The notes below the pieces were generated by a model. That model did not search any database, had not been told where the DNA came from, and worked only from the letters and a program-made list of their open reading frames with translations. A DNA stretch of 64,000 nt from Pyrenopolyporus hunteri (Eukaryota; Ascomycota; Sordariomycetes; Xylariales; Hypoxylaceae), in the NCBI GenBank assembly GCA_902806595.1, contig CADCXC010000008.1:310001-374000 (forward strand), given 5' to 3'. Below are positions 21,920 to 34,600 of the stretch, piece by piece (position 1 is the first letter of the stretch; the number at the start of each line of letters is the position of its first letter). The translations under genes and the position numbers were made by a program.

Positions 21920-24438
21920 AAGACGCCCGAGGCACGCATCATAATGAGCTCTTAACAATTGATGGCATCAAGGCTATGGTCCAACTTAGAGCCTTGAATT
22001 AAATATTAGGATACTGTTGCCTGTCACGTCTATACATCTCGATGACATGTAATACCGATTATTACCTCGATTTGACTCAACAGAGGCTGCGTTCACTGTC
22101 AGGATCGCGTTCCGACTATTAGAACCGTGGTACTATGGCTGAAGCTTTGACGATAATAATCTTTTGGCGGCTTGCCAGACTTACATCGTCTTGGTGAACA
22201 GGAGAGGATATAGACAAAAGAGTATTCCGATGATGTACAATTTTGTATTGGCAAATTTAATGTTGCATGAATTACGACGATCGAGTTCCTTAGCAAAGAG
22301 TACGACGACCATCTTACACGGCATACTAGGGATTCGGAATATGCCTGACGAAAGGCCGATAAGGATAGCTGGGACTGCGGCGAGTCTCTATTGTATGAGT
22401 CTGATCGTCTTAAAATAAGTTTCAAACTAACTGCAGAGTCTCCGATCTAGAGGCTGGGGCTACGACCTCCGAATCTAAGGTCTTGGACTGGCCACTGGAA
22501 GAACCAAAATTTAGATTGGGTATAAGGTCAGTATAAATCCGATTAATGTTGAGTGTCCGCGAGCCTACCTCCATGCGAGCTAACTTGTCACAATGTTGTG
22601 TCAAAAGTACTAGTCGTCTAACATCTATGAGACGTTGGCACTATTGGTATCTGGCCAAATATGACCAGCTAAATGTGATGTTTGGTGAACCTGCGGGGAC
22701 TGCAGATCCTAAGCTTGGCAGCTGTAGGCACATTAGGAGCGAATTAGATACCCGTATGAACCCAGATTACAGACGATGATATCCCGGCGTCGGCTCCGAG
22801 TATCATTTCGAGCATCCGTTGCCTTATTGCCTAGGCCCAGGGCTTATGAAGTATTCTTCAGGTGGTCCGGTAGCTGGAATCATGGATTATTGGTGTTTAG
22901 CATCCAAACATTGGTACAGCGCTGAACTCTTTATATCTGGACGGATATGGTCCCGCAGAACACATGGTATCGGCAACACTCTGACCTCTTCGCGGGTTGT
23001 GGTTGCGCACGGCATCATTCGAGCGTGATAATACTAGTACGATAAGAGATTGCGCGCGAAAGACTGTATACGACATTCGAAAGACGCACGTGATTTTCCC
23101 GAGGCTTCTATAATAGGTACTTTCATAGGGAGCGAAACACCTGGCGGCGATTTGTTCTCCTATTTTCCGAGAGTAACCGTCTCGGTTGCAAGGACGAGAT
23201 GAGGTGCCCTAACCGATGTTGCAACTATATACGGCTCCTCTCGGGGTTTAATGAGTAAACGCCTGATTTATTAGTTTTGAGTATCGATCTAAGATAGACC
23301 GCGAGGACGAGGTGAACTTGGTTCATTCTTTGATTATTCGTCGGGATGACGTATGTAATTCAGATTTAGGGGTGAATTAATAGGATCGGACATTGACGCA
23401 ATCTCCGCTCTAGGAACAGTGCCTATTTGGATAACTCCACCGACCCGATTAGACTCCCTGGATCTGGCCGGACGCGCCAGAGGGGTTTTAGAGGGAGGCA
23501 CAACTTATGCGGAAACTACCTATATACCAATTGGACCTTAAGCCTATGCGGTAGCGACGTCTCAATCGGCGCGATCTCGAGAAGGTGTAGGAATCATACA
23601 CGTATGAAATTGCTAAAGAACCTGGCGCCACCAAATGTATCAGACAACCGCCAGCCCTTTTTGAATAAACGGAAACCTCCGGCGGTGGGCGTGGAACGCT
23701 CGGATGGTTATGGCTACTTAACTTGGCCTAGGGAGATAATAAACCCACTGCCTCTTCTATTAGCAGACCCTGTTGAGTATCATATAAAAAGTTACGCGTA
23801 GGCGACTGAAGGGATTGGTATCTATATATTGCTTGTGTCAAGAACCGCTTAGCGTCGTGTCCGAATGGAAAAGGCGTGTCTCGATGGGTGCTGTTCCGTT
23901 GCTATTAGATGTAGTATGTCCTGCATAAATTCGACTAGTATATAACTCGACTCAAAGCGAAGAGTCTACATAGGAATCGCATCGGGTCCCCCCTCGCAGG
24001 TTTCCGCATGGAAGTCCATGTGCTCCTCTTTGCGACAACCTAATGTATGCCCAATCTGCTGCCCCATTGCTTGGTTAATACGACACGGACATGGGCAACG
24101 AGCATGGGCAAGTTGAGATCCTTGCCAACCCTGATACGGGCAGTGGCAGATTTGACGCTTGGCAATCCGTCCGATCTGTGGCCGACGGGGGTTCTACCCC
24201 ATGAAGTCGGGTGCGCTCTTGAAACGCTACCAGGGAGGGAGAGTGTTGTAAGTATGATTCACCGCTCTGCTAATATAAAATGATTAAATGCCCGTTCGCA
24301 TGAAATGGGCTCTCGTGGCTGTGATGTTTGCAAGGGGGTAATTTGATCAAGCAGTCGAGCAATTAAGCAGTCAAGCACAGGGACTGAGGAGGGTGGTGTG
24401 TGTGAAGTGTAACTAATAATAGGTTGTATGCAATCATT

Positions 24439-24458
24439 CGCGCGCGCGTGTGTGTGTT
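24439..24458. repeat. CG/TG dinucleotide run
   Basis: CGCGCGCGCG running into TGTGTGTGT, a pattern that may adopt Z-DNA; CG repeats of this kind are infrequent here (another at about 30543-30554). Confidence 0.8.
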
Positions 24459-24608
24459 ATATGTGGAAGTGGAAGTCTAAGTGTAGGTAAGTGTAATGGG
24501 GAGGGAGAGAAAGCGGTTTTGAGATCAATCCATGGTTGGGTTTGATGCTTCCGCCCGGACCCTATTTGTAGCTTGGTACCTAACCTCAGGTACGTCAATG
24601 CCTGTATT

Positions 24609-24636
24609 GTACCTACCTACCTGAGTACCTACCTAC
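24609..24636. repeat. CCTA microsatellite
   Basis: GTACCTACCTACCTGAGTACCTACCTAC, interrupted once. Confidence 0.8.
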
Positions 24637-25815
24637 AGATGTAGGGTTCAAATACCTAATACACGTAGATGTTCTTTGTATTGTATTGTACATAGCACTG
24701 TAGTATATAGCCCGTACTGCACCTATTAGGCAAAACCTGCGCTAGAGAACCACTATTGAATCATACCTACACCTTAGGTACCGAACCTATAGTGCCCTCT
24801 TTTTTCTTGATCTACATGCACGCGTATGTATGCACATATGTACGTGAGTATGCACATGATGTATGTAATAATGGTTGTCGAATAAACGCACGGCGTGAAC
24901 CCTCATGGGATCATGTACTTCTCCCACGCGCCGCGCTTGCTAGCAATGCAAAGTACCTTCTCGAATTCTGTAAGGTGGTGGGGAAGGCACCAAGCCGGAT
25001 GGGTTGTCATGGTAGCAGGAACACATGTCCCGCGCTAATCCGGTTTCAGACTAGCCTGCTGCCGTCTGAAGGGGGGAGGCGCTTTTGGATGTTGACAGTT
25101 GAAGAAACCGCCAACAATTCCCATCTTGACTCTTACTTCAGCCGTCAACAACCCTCGAGTCCCATCACCGCCGGACAGCACGACGAACGAACGAACGGTA
25201 AGTGAGACGGCAAACTCGACACAACCGCGACGACGACGACTACTACAACAGGAATCGCCCACAACGACCTTACATTTCCCAACTATCCTTTTCTACCTCC
25301 CGACGGGACTTTCAATTCTATTTTCATTCTTTCTTGCGACCCAGCCCTATCAACACACGCCCCCGCGACGGAGGAAAACAGACGTGTAAGTTTGCTTCTT
25401 CATGTTGTCTACAGGTGCTTCATGCGTATTCCACACAGAAAGAAATGCGCGACACACAAAGAAGGCTCGTGCGGCGCTAACAAATGAAAGAACGAAGACC
25501 ATAGTAATCACGCACACATTCTATATTCACAGCCGCCATTCACACTATCCGACCGTAACTCTCCAACTGACGACGAGCACTCTGCAACAAACCCCACATC
25601 TCTTTTGTTATATCACGATACCTCATTTCTCCCCATTCTGGAATACCGACACGACTCCAAGAAGTGTCGCATACATATAGATACATCGATCGCGTCAAAT
25701 CACAACACAAAACTTTTAGCGTCTGTGATTACCCCCCACACCGCCGATGCGACGACAACAATCCTAAGCGGGATTGATTTGCGCAAACCGCACTCTGTCG
25801 ACGCAATAAATCAAC

Positions 25816-27674
25816 ATGGCCGAACCGCCCTCTTCCCCGCCAAACGAGTCCGCCACTCCTGAAGAATCCCTAGCTTGGTACAAGAGGCAGTATGAATTAC
25901 TAGGCGACGAACTTGCCGAGTTTCGTGAATCTAGTCACGAGCTTGAGGCTGAGCTCGAAAAGGATCTGGATGCTGCCGATAAGCGACAGCGCGAACTGCA
26001 GCAGAAAGCCGAAGAGTTGCAGTTCGAGGTCGACGAGTGGAAGGTAAGGATCCAGCAAATCTAGCAAATTTAGCAATATAACTCCTAAGATTATATATCT
26101 CCATTTTCCTCTTCCTTAAATAACCCTCGGTTCTAACTATATACCCATAGGAAAAATGCAGGAAGGCAAAGGCGGAGGCCAACGCAGCGCAGAACGCTTT
26201 GGAGAAGGAGATTACGAATCTCCGGGATGCCAATCGTACCCTGCAGCTGAAGCTCCGCGACATAGAGGTAGCCAACGATGATTTCGAACGCCAGGCGCGA
26301 AACACCACATCGTCCCTCGAAGACTTAGAATCTAAGTATAACGTCGCTATCGAGAGGACCGTCATGATGGAGGAAGAGATTAAAATAGGCGAACAGGAAC
26401 GAGAGACGCTGAGAATCGAGGCTCAGAGATTGCGCGAGGAACTGTCGGACCTCAAAGTCGAGGCCGAGATCATGCAGGACAAGATCAAAAAGGCAGAGAA
26501 CCGCCATCTGTCTACCATCTCTACCGATATATCCATCCCGGAATCTCCAACCTTCGAGGACTCGCCTCGTTCCACGGCGAGTTCTCCTCTTATCACTACG
26601 CCTCCCGACGAAGTCTCCCTGCCCCCTGCCGGTAAAGGGGCGCATCCAATTAACGAACCTCCGTCGCCTCCCATGTCCGACGCCTCGGCGCCTCTCCCTA
26701 GACCCGCGTCCAAGGTTAAGACGCCGGCGCCCTCGACACAGAAGAGGTCCCGTCTTCCTTCTGCCGACCGCAGCATTACGCCGAAAGCGATGGGTGCCAT
26801 CTCTACTAATGTGCGGGCTCCAGGCATGCGCTCCGCTACGAACGCGCGCACGCCGGCACCAACGCGGACTACCACCAGCCGCACAGCCTCGTACAGGGTC
26901 CCTCCTTCGACATCTCTCACTCATATCCGCTCGCTTACCGCCCAGATGCAGCGACTGGAGGCTCGGGTTCAATCAGCGCGGTCTAAGTTACCCGCTCCTG
27001 TCAACACACCTCCGCGCGCATCTCCTAGATCATCGCTCCTTGGCACAGGTCAAGTGCCGTCCACGGTCACGATGCGTTCGAGGAAGCGCACTATCGGTTC
27101 TACTACGTCCTCTGTGGCGGACGAAACCCCTACGCAACCCGCGGCAGGCAAGCACGTGTCCAGACTCAGTACTTCTGGCATATCGAGACTGTCCTTTGGG
27201 CCGCTGCCCAACCGAAGCAGCACGTACGACCCCGATAGTTCCGCCATTAGCATCTCGCGACCTAGTAGCAGAGCGAGTGTCGCGAGCTATGCGAGACCTG
27301 AGAGACCGGCTAGTCGTACCGAGATCGCCCGCCCCATGTCCCGTACCAGTTTCTCGGGTGCGAGAACTCCTTTGGGGGTGAGACCTCGAAGCTCTCTTAA
27401 CGGCAGCTTGCACGGCCATTCCCAGAGCATTAGCCGTGTCGACCAGGAGGAGTTTGACGAACGTCTCGAAGATCGCACCCCAAGTCGCCGGGGGACCTTC
27501 AGCAAATTTGATGCTGACGGTTCAGCTAGTGGCATCCCGGCTCCTAGTGGGATTCCGATGCCTAGGCGTCAGAGCGGTGGAATGCACTCGGCTCGCAGAA
27601 CTAGTGGTGGCGTGTCGAATGAGTCTGCCACCGGGAGACCGAGGAAATTGAGCGATCTCGGGGAGACTTATTAA
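25816..27674 (+). CDS. nde1: NudE nuclear distribution protein (LIS1/dynein partner)
   Basis: Exons 25816-26043 and 26151-27674, with a 107-bp phase-0 intron after FEVDEWK, encode 583 residues. Residues from about 18 to 200 are a long heptad-rich coiled coil beginning ESLAWYKRQYELLGDELAEF, the family's opening. It continues through KCRKAKAEANAAQNALEKE, NLRDANRTLQLKLRDIEV and SSLEDLESKYNVAIERTVMM. The rest is a Ser/Thr/Pro/Arg-rich disordered tail, as in Aspergillus NudE and Neurospora RO-11. NudE binds LIS1 (NudF) and cytoplasmic dynein at microtubule plus ends and is needed for nuclear migration in hyphae. Length and layout match the family. The intron join removes a premature stop after VRIQQI. 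The gene is intact and isolated between two deserts. Confidence 0.93.
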
Positions 27675-30600
27675 CCATCCCCCGTTCCTATCTTTCCCCT
27701 TTACACTTCTTGTATCCGTTTGAAGTGCTGCGTACAGTTGCACTATCGAACACGTCGTAGGGCACAATGGCATTATACCCTCGCCGAGGCATTCAGCCGA
27801 GGCGTCACGAGTTACGGACAAATTTGCATATCATATTCGCTAGCACGTGTGCTTGCTTTTTTTTTTCTTTTTCCGTCATTATGGTTAAGGGGGTTTTCGG
27901 TCGGGTGGTGCTGGGCAACACATTCTTCCCAATTAGCCCGGTACAATGAATGATGGTGTTTTGAGGTAGGCAAAGGGGTGGAGGGGGAGGCGTTACGGAA
28001 CCCTAAGGGGTAATAGTTTTCGGCCTCCTCAGACTGACGTTGGCCTTTCTCCCCTTCTTTACACATACCACGGCGGTGGTGATTATCGACGGTGTTGATG
28101 ACGATTCCTTTAAGTGTGCGTGCGCGAGAGAAACCGTGGTAATGGAGACCTTGTACATATACGTACGGCTTTGAGATGATACGAGATTCCAAGACCGAAG
28201 ACTGGAGAGTCGGAGGATCTATACCTGTTGTAGTAGTAATACGAGCCTGAGCGGCAAATATTTTCCCTTTGTTAAACCGTATCTCGTCCGGAATATCTTT
28301 TTCTGGGAGTGCAAGACTATCTTCTGAGGTTTAGATGATATTTGAATACATAATGCTCTTGAGACGAAAGGGTAGCGCCTGGAATGTCATACCCATGCTA
28401 AAGAAGGATGGCGTCGATGTTCCCGGGGAAATAGTACCTATGACTATGCCCTGTTCGGATGTTTCATAACGGACATCAGCATTATCCCTCATTTTTAAAA
28501 GGTTATGAAGGTGCCTACCAGCTATAGCATCCCCCCCGCGGCTGATGGGTGAGTCCCGCAATTAAAGAACAGTTTATTTCTACGTCATACGAGCGGATCG
28601 TACAATTAACGTTAAACTATCTATACCGACCTTGAACACGTGTGTTAGAGTGTGAGGATCGAAGCGTTTACTTAATTATTACGGACGGTTTTCCGTAGCT
28701 AGGAGGCCCAGTGTCTCCGTCTAAACTTCTTTCCGTCCCAAGACAGAATTAGATCTACTCCAAAGGAAGCCCGAAGGCGGCGTACCCAAAGGCACATACG
28801 GATCATGAGAATGCAACATAACCGTTGACACTAACTTCTGACTCGCGAGAAAGGGCGGTCATAATAGGCAATATGTATATAGTATCCGAAGGCATCCGGT
28901 CTTATTATAGAACTCAAATTTGATACCATTTATCTACCTGTCGCTCATACCTTGAGGCGGAATCATCAGCAGGACAATCATCATTACAAACCATTTACGC
29001 CGTCACATGAAACTAAGATAATCAGATAAGCAATGGTAGACGTCCCCACGATTGGCGGAATGGTCTTCGTAAGCTGATCCCATTCGTAGATCCGCAACCT
29101 CCTGCGTGGGGTTTTTCTTAAGGTGAATACCTATTGAGACGTCTCGACGGAACGGCTTCAGATGGGTAGGCTCTGGCGTTGCTTAATGCTCCCTTTCCAT
29201 CGAGTATGATTTCCACATAATGTATATCAGAGTTAGATGGTGTTGAACGGTATGGCGGCCAGCGGTGGGAAACGTCAGGTCGCGAGGCCCCGTAGCGTAA
29301 CCACAGCTAACTCCGGCGAAGCTCCGTAGATAACCACCCCTAAGGCCATGGGCGGAAGCAGCTTGCTTGTCTTGTTTGAGAAAAGTGCTGGATAAGTCCG
29401 TACCTAGAGGCCACAAACACCACACACCTGATAGGACTGGGAACAAGGTCACTTGTTGTTACTGTAACTAGGTGTCTCGATTACTGTAACGATGTGAGTT
29501 ACATAGGTAGGTATGATAAGCTAGACGTTATACATTCGTCATAGGTGTTTCCGCGTTAAGATGTAGTGCGGATTCTCCAACGGCCTTACCGCAAAGTTGG
29601 CGATCGAATGTTAATACTCAATCAAAGGCGGATATATCCCATCGATACGCTACTATAGATGGATTTGGTGCGTAGACTGTACCTGGACTTTTAGCGCTTT
29701 GAGGCGGGCCACGGCCGTTTCCAGTTATAGATTTGGAGGATGGTAACCCGGTTTTGAACTGGAACCAAGACTCCACAGACGACTGCTGGGCACGGATACT
29801 CTATTCGTTAGCGGTTTTATTCTTTCAACGAATACGTAATGCCAGTCCTCGGGATTACCCACGTTGGTCTCCACGGGATTCGAGAACTTAATTTTATAAT
29901 GTGTGACGAAGCGAGGCAGTTCTCGGGTTTGAAGCTTGCGACTTGCTCAACGTCGGGCTATCCTTGGTATCACCGGCGAATTAAACCTGAATGATGACGC
30001 TCGGGTATTTTACGGTCTTACATCCTACGGGAAACGAGCCTACCTACGTGTAGGTGAGTAACATCATTGAGGAAAAGCCGAACGGGTTTGTCCTCGGGAA
30101 ACACGCCGAAAGATATCTTCTGCTTACCCGGAGACTAGGGGAGCCAACATGTTTCGCCGCGGAAAGTGGTGGTGGCGGCGGTGGCGGTTCTGGCGTCTCT
30201 TGGGTGCCTAACATGATATAAGTAATTTCACAACGAATTGTCAAATTGGATCGCCTTGATAGATGACCTCCCTTGAGCACCGGGGAGTTTCGGTCGCTGA
30301 CACGGAAGATCCTCTAGGAGTTTCTGGGCCAACTACCTAATGGGGTCGTCCCACGGAGATTCCCCAAATGGTAGGATAGGTGTAAACCGGACTAATATGG
30401 AAGGGAGCTGATAAGATAGGTACCTAGGTAGGTAGGTATGAATACCTTATGCCACCGGGGCGCGCAATCGGGCATGAGTTATGCGTGCTTATGCGTGTAA
30501 TATTGGCTACCCCGAGCGTTGCCGGACATGAGGTTGGGGACCTGCGCGCGCGCGAGTAGTGGAGATGAGAGATGAGATGATGAGATTGACAGGATTTCGG

Positions 30601-30835
30601 CAGCAAAAGACGCGAAGATGAACGGCAGAAGTTAATTTAGATGGTGTTAGATCGATGCTAGATGGCTGATATATTGAGTCAAGCGTATGGAAATTTTTAG
30701 GATCGTGTTCCGCGAACTTGGGGCTGGAAGTTTTATGCTAGCTCGATGTTGATTAAGGCGCCAACCCGATAAGCCGTTAATTCGTCTAGTTACCTACCTA
30801 GTACTTAAGTACATAATCATAGGTACCCAGGTACC
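27675..30835. other. Intergenic stretch between nudE and the AT block
   Basis: It starts with the nudE 3' UTR (T run at about 27857-27872). The rest shows no domain-bearing frame. A GGTGGTGGCGGCGGTGGCGG patch lies near 30168, a GGTA microsatellite at 30419-30438 and a CG run at 30543-30554. Normal base composition continues right up to the AT block boundary. Confidence 0.55.
30419..30438. repeat. GGTA microsatellite
   Basis: GGTACCTAGGTAGGTAGGTA, palindromic at its left part. Confidence 0.8.
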
Positions 30836-30861
30836 TTATAAAGATCCGCTGGTTTTAATTA
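30836..30861 (+). repeat. Left terminal inverted repeat of the AT block
   Basis: 26 bp, identical to the reverse complement of 37789-37814. It retains non-CpG cytosines (CCGCTGG), so the tip escaped the mutation seen inside. Confidence 0.92.
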
Positions 30862-31290
30862 CGCGTTTAATTATAATATTAAATCTTTAAATTAATAATA
30901 TTCGATAAATTTTTTTTAAACGTTTTAAATTTTAAATGTTAAAATTTATTAATATTTATTATTATTTTAATATTTTTTTTTATTTATACGATTATTTATT
31001 TTTTAACGTTTAATTATTTTAAACGTTTAAATTATATAATTTTATTTTTTTCGTAAATATATAATCGTAATTTTTTAATTATAAAATTTTTAATATAAAT
31101 ATTTATTAATTTTATTTATTAATTTTAAAAAATAATAATTAATTTTTTCGTTTATATAAAAATAAATAATTTTATTTTTTAAATTTAATTTTTTTTTTTT
31201 TTTTACTTTTAAAAATTATAAAGTTAAATAAATTAAATATTTATTTAAATTTTTTTTTTATTTAATTTTTAAAATTTTATTAATTTATTT

Positions 31291-31355
31291 TTAATTTTTT
31301 AATTTTTTAATTTTTTAATTTTTTAGTTTTTTAATTTTTTAATTTTTTAATTTTA
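31291..31355. repeat. 8-bp tandem array in the AT block
   Basis: About eight copies of a TTTTTTAA unit with one A-to-G variant, followed at about 31398-31420 by a TTTA run. It lies in the outer element, left of the first LTR. Confidence 0.8.
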
Positions 31356-31479
31356 TAGATATAAATTTATAAAAATAATCGTAATATAAATAATATTTAT
31401 TTATTTATTTATTTATTTAATATTTTAATAAAATACGTATTTATATATATTTTTTTTCGTTTTTTTTCGTTTTATTTTT

Positions 31480-31690
31480 ATTAATAAATACGTACGTAAA
31501 TAAAGTAAAAAAATAATAATAAAAGTAATTATAATAAAGTAAAATTAATATTATATAAATTATTTAAAAAGGAAAAATTATTTAATAAAAAAATTATAGG
31601 AAAAGTTTTTTTTATATAAACGAAAGTATATAAGTATTTTTTTTAAGGTATATATTATAAAATAATACGTATATAAATTAATTAATTATT
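31480..31690. repeat. Left LTR
   Basis: Direct copy of 37397-37611; offset between the copies is about 5.92 kb. It keeps more G than the right copy (for example AAAGTA versus AAAATA), so the two differ in mutation load. Confidence 0.75.
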
Positions 31691-34600
31691 ATTTATTTTA
31701 TTTTTTTTTATAATTAATTAATTGCGAATTATTAATTAAGTTTTTTATTTTATTTATTTTTTTAATTTTAAATTAATTTAATTTTTTTTTATTAAGTTTT
31801 TTATAATTTTATTAAGGGATGTTTTCGTTATTACGTTCGCGGGGTTATACGACTTATATATTTATCGAATGTTATTAATTTTTCGGTTTTTATAAAATTA
31901 TTTTAACGTTATTAAATCGATTATTAATTTTTTTTCGTTAATGTTTTTTATTTATATTAAATATTAATATAATAATAAAAAATTAATATATAAAATAAAA
32001 AAAATTTTAAAAAGTAAAAAACGTTTTAAAATAATATTAATCGTATAGTAAATAACGTAATTAACGTTAAAACTTTAAATTATTTTATAAATTTTATTAA
32101 TAAATACGTTACGAATAATTCGTTTATATTTAATAAATAATTAATAAATAATATTATTAATAATTTATATTTTATTATTTTAATCGATGAAATTTTTATT
32201 ATTTAAAATAATAACGTATTCGATTTACGAATTTAAATTTTTATTATTTACGAAAAATTTATCGATAAAAATATAAAAACGTAAATTTTAAAAGTTTAAT
32301 TCGATATAACGAAATTTACGTATTTAATTATTTATTTATTATTTAATTTTAACATTAAAAATTTTAATTTTTTTAAATTTAAATTCGAAGTATTAAATCG
32401 TTATAAAATAATTAAAAATTATTTTAAATTAATATATAAAAGTAATATATATATTTCGAATTCGTTATTTTATAAATTTTTTAATTATATCGAAAGTTTT
32501 AACGTTTAATAATTTAAATTTTTTAATTTAACCCTTTTAAATAATCGTTATATTAAAATTTTTATCGTAAATCGTAATATATAAATTATTAAAATTTTTA
32601 ATTTTAAAGTTTATAATTTTTTAAAAACGTATTTTAATTTTAATTTTATTAAAAATTTTATTTTTAATAATAAAAAAATTTATAATATCGACATTAAAAG
32701 TATTATTTATTTAAAAGTTAATAAATTTAAATAAATAAATAAAAATCGAAAATTAATAATTTTATTCGTAATTTTTATTAATAATAATATAAATAAATTT
32801 TAAATTAATAAATATTTAATTTTATAAAATTATATAAAAATTTAATTACTTATAATAATATTTTTTTAAAGTATTTATTTTTAAATTTAATTAATAAATA
32901 TATAAAAATAATTTTTTACATCGATATTTTAAATTAAATATAAATTATTATAATATTTCGAATTATAATTTTTATTTTTTTACGATATAATATAAACGTT
33001 AAAATTAATATAATACGTTAATTAACTTTTTAAATAATAAATATATACGTTATAATATATTTTTTATCGAAATTATTATAATTTTAAATTATAAAACGAA
33101 ATTTTTTATATAATGCGATAATATTTTTACCTTTAATTTTACGAATTATTCGTAATTTAAAAATCGTAACGTTTCGATATATAATTATATCGTAAACTTT
33201 TAAACGTAAAATACTTTTTTCGAATAAAACGTTAAATTTTTTTATATTCGATATTTTATAAAATTTCTTTTATATAATAATTTTTTTATTCGTTTATAAT
33301 TTAATAACGAAAATAAAATTTTCTTATTTTTTATTAATAATATATAATTTAATAATATAAAAAAAATCGTTAATATATATAAAATTTTTTTTTAAAATAA
33401 TTTAATAATTATTAAAATTAAAAATTAATATAAGTAATTCGATTTTAAATTTTTTAATCGATATAAAATCCTTTTAAAATTAAATGTATAATTTAATATA
33501 AAAATTTTTAAACGTAAATATTTTACTCGAAACGTTAAAAACGATAATAATATTTTTATTCGACATTATAATAATTTTATAAAAGTTTTTTTATTTTTTT
33601 TTTTTTTTTTATAAACGAATATTTCGTTATCGATAAAAAATAATATAAAAAAAATTTTTTATATATTAAAGTTATTACGTATATTTAAAATATTTTTTAT
33701 AAAACGTTATATTTTAATCTTTTTAATTTTCGTTATCGTTTTTTAAATAATTTATACCTTTTAAATTTATACGGAAATAAAAAACGAATTTATATTAATT
33801 TTAAAATAAACGTCGAATATAAAAAATATAAATATTAAATTATTAAAGTTAATTATATCGTTAATTATTTTAATAATTATTTATAATCAAATTATACGTA
33901 AATCTAAACTTTAAAATTTATCGGTAATAATTTCGTACGTTTTACGAATAAAATCGTAATATTTTTCGATTTTATTAATTAATTAATATATTTCGATTAA
34001 TATTTAATAATAAATAATTTTAATAATATAAACTTTATTTCGAAATTCGATATTATTAAAATTCGTGTCGATATTATATGTAATAATATTCGAAAATTTA
34101 AAATAAATATTAATTTAATATTATTTTAATATATTTTAAATTTTTCTAATAAAAATAATTTTTATAAAACGAATAATTTAAAATTTTATAACGATATTAA
34201 TTATATATAAAACGAAACGTTTATTTAAATATATAATATTAACGATAATTTCGTAATTAAAATTTATGTTAAAATTTTTTAAATTAAACCTAAATTTTTA
34301 AAAGGTTTTATTTTTAATTTAATAATAATAATAAAATTTATTAATTTTTTAATATTTTTAATATCGACGTTATAATTTATTTTATTTAAAAAAATGTATA
34401 ATTTAACTATAAAAAAATAATTAAATTAAATATAAATATAATATAATTTAAATTTTATAAAAAAAATTATATTATCGAAGTAAAATTATAAATGTTTTTA
34501 TTTATAAATAACGATAATAATAATATTATTTTTCTCGATTAATTAATTCGTAATATTATTTAAATAAATGTTTAATTAATTTATATTTTTTAAATATATA

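Larger units (their letters stand above)
18067..25815. other. Gene desert, no supported gene
   Basis: About 7.7 kb without a frame that shows a domain, intron-joined continuity or coding bias. The longest chance frames (23427-23801 +, 24756-25205 +) are meaningless by eye. The sequence is rich in TA and CTA/TAG steps, compatible with ancient decayed repeats. It contains a compound hairpin (18582-18626), a 17-A run (20310-20326), GGTA microsatellites and a CG/TG dinucleotide run. From about 25100 to 25815 it turns C/A-rich and is probably promoter and 5' UTR of nudE; GTAAGT at about 25199 could be a 5' UTR intron donor. Confidence 0.55.

Noticed and set aside
22099..23801. Several 80-125-residue frames in the desert
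   Set aside because: No recognisable motif, no consistent strand or spacing, and low GC like the surrounding noncoding sequence.
25099..25680. Chain of frames before nudE
   Set aside because: C/A-rich sequence without stops by composition; better explained as promoter and 5' UTR of nudE.
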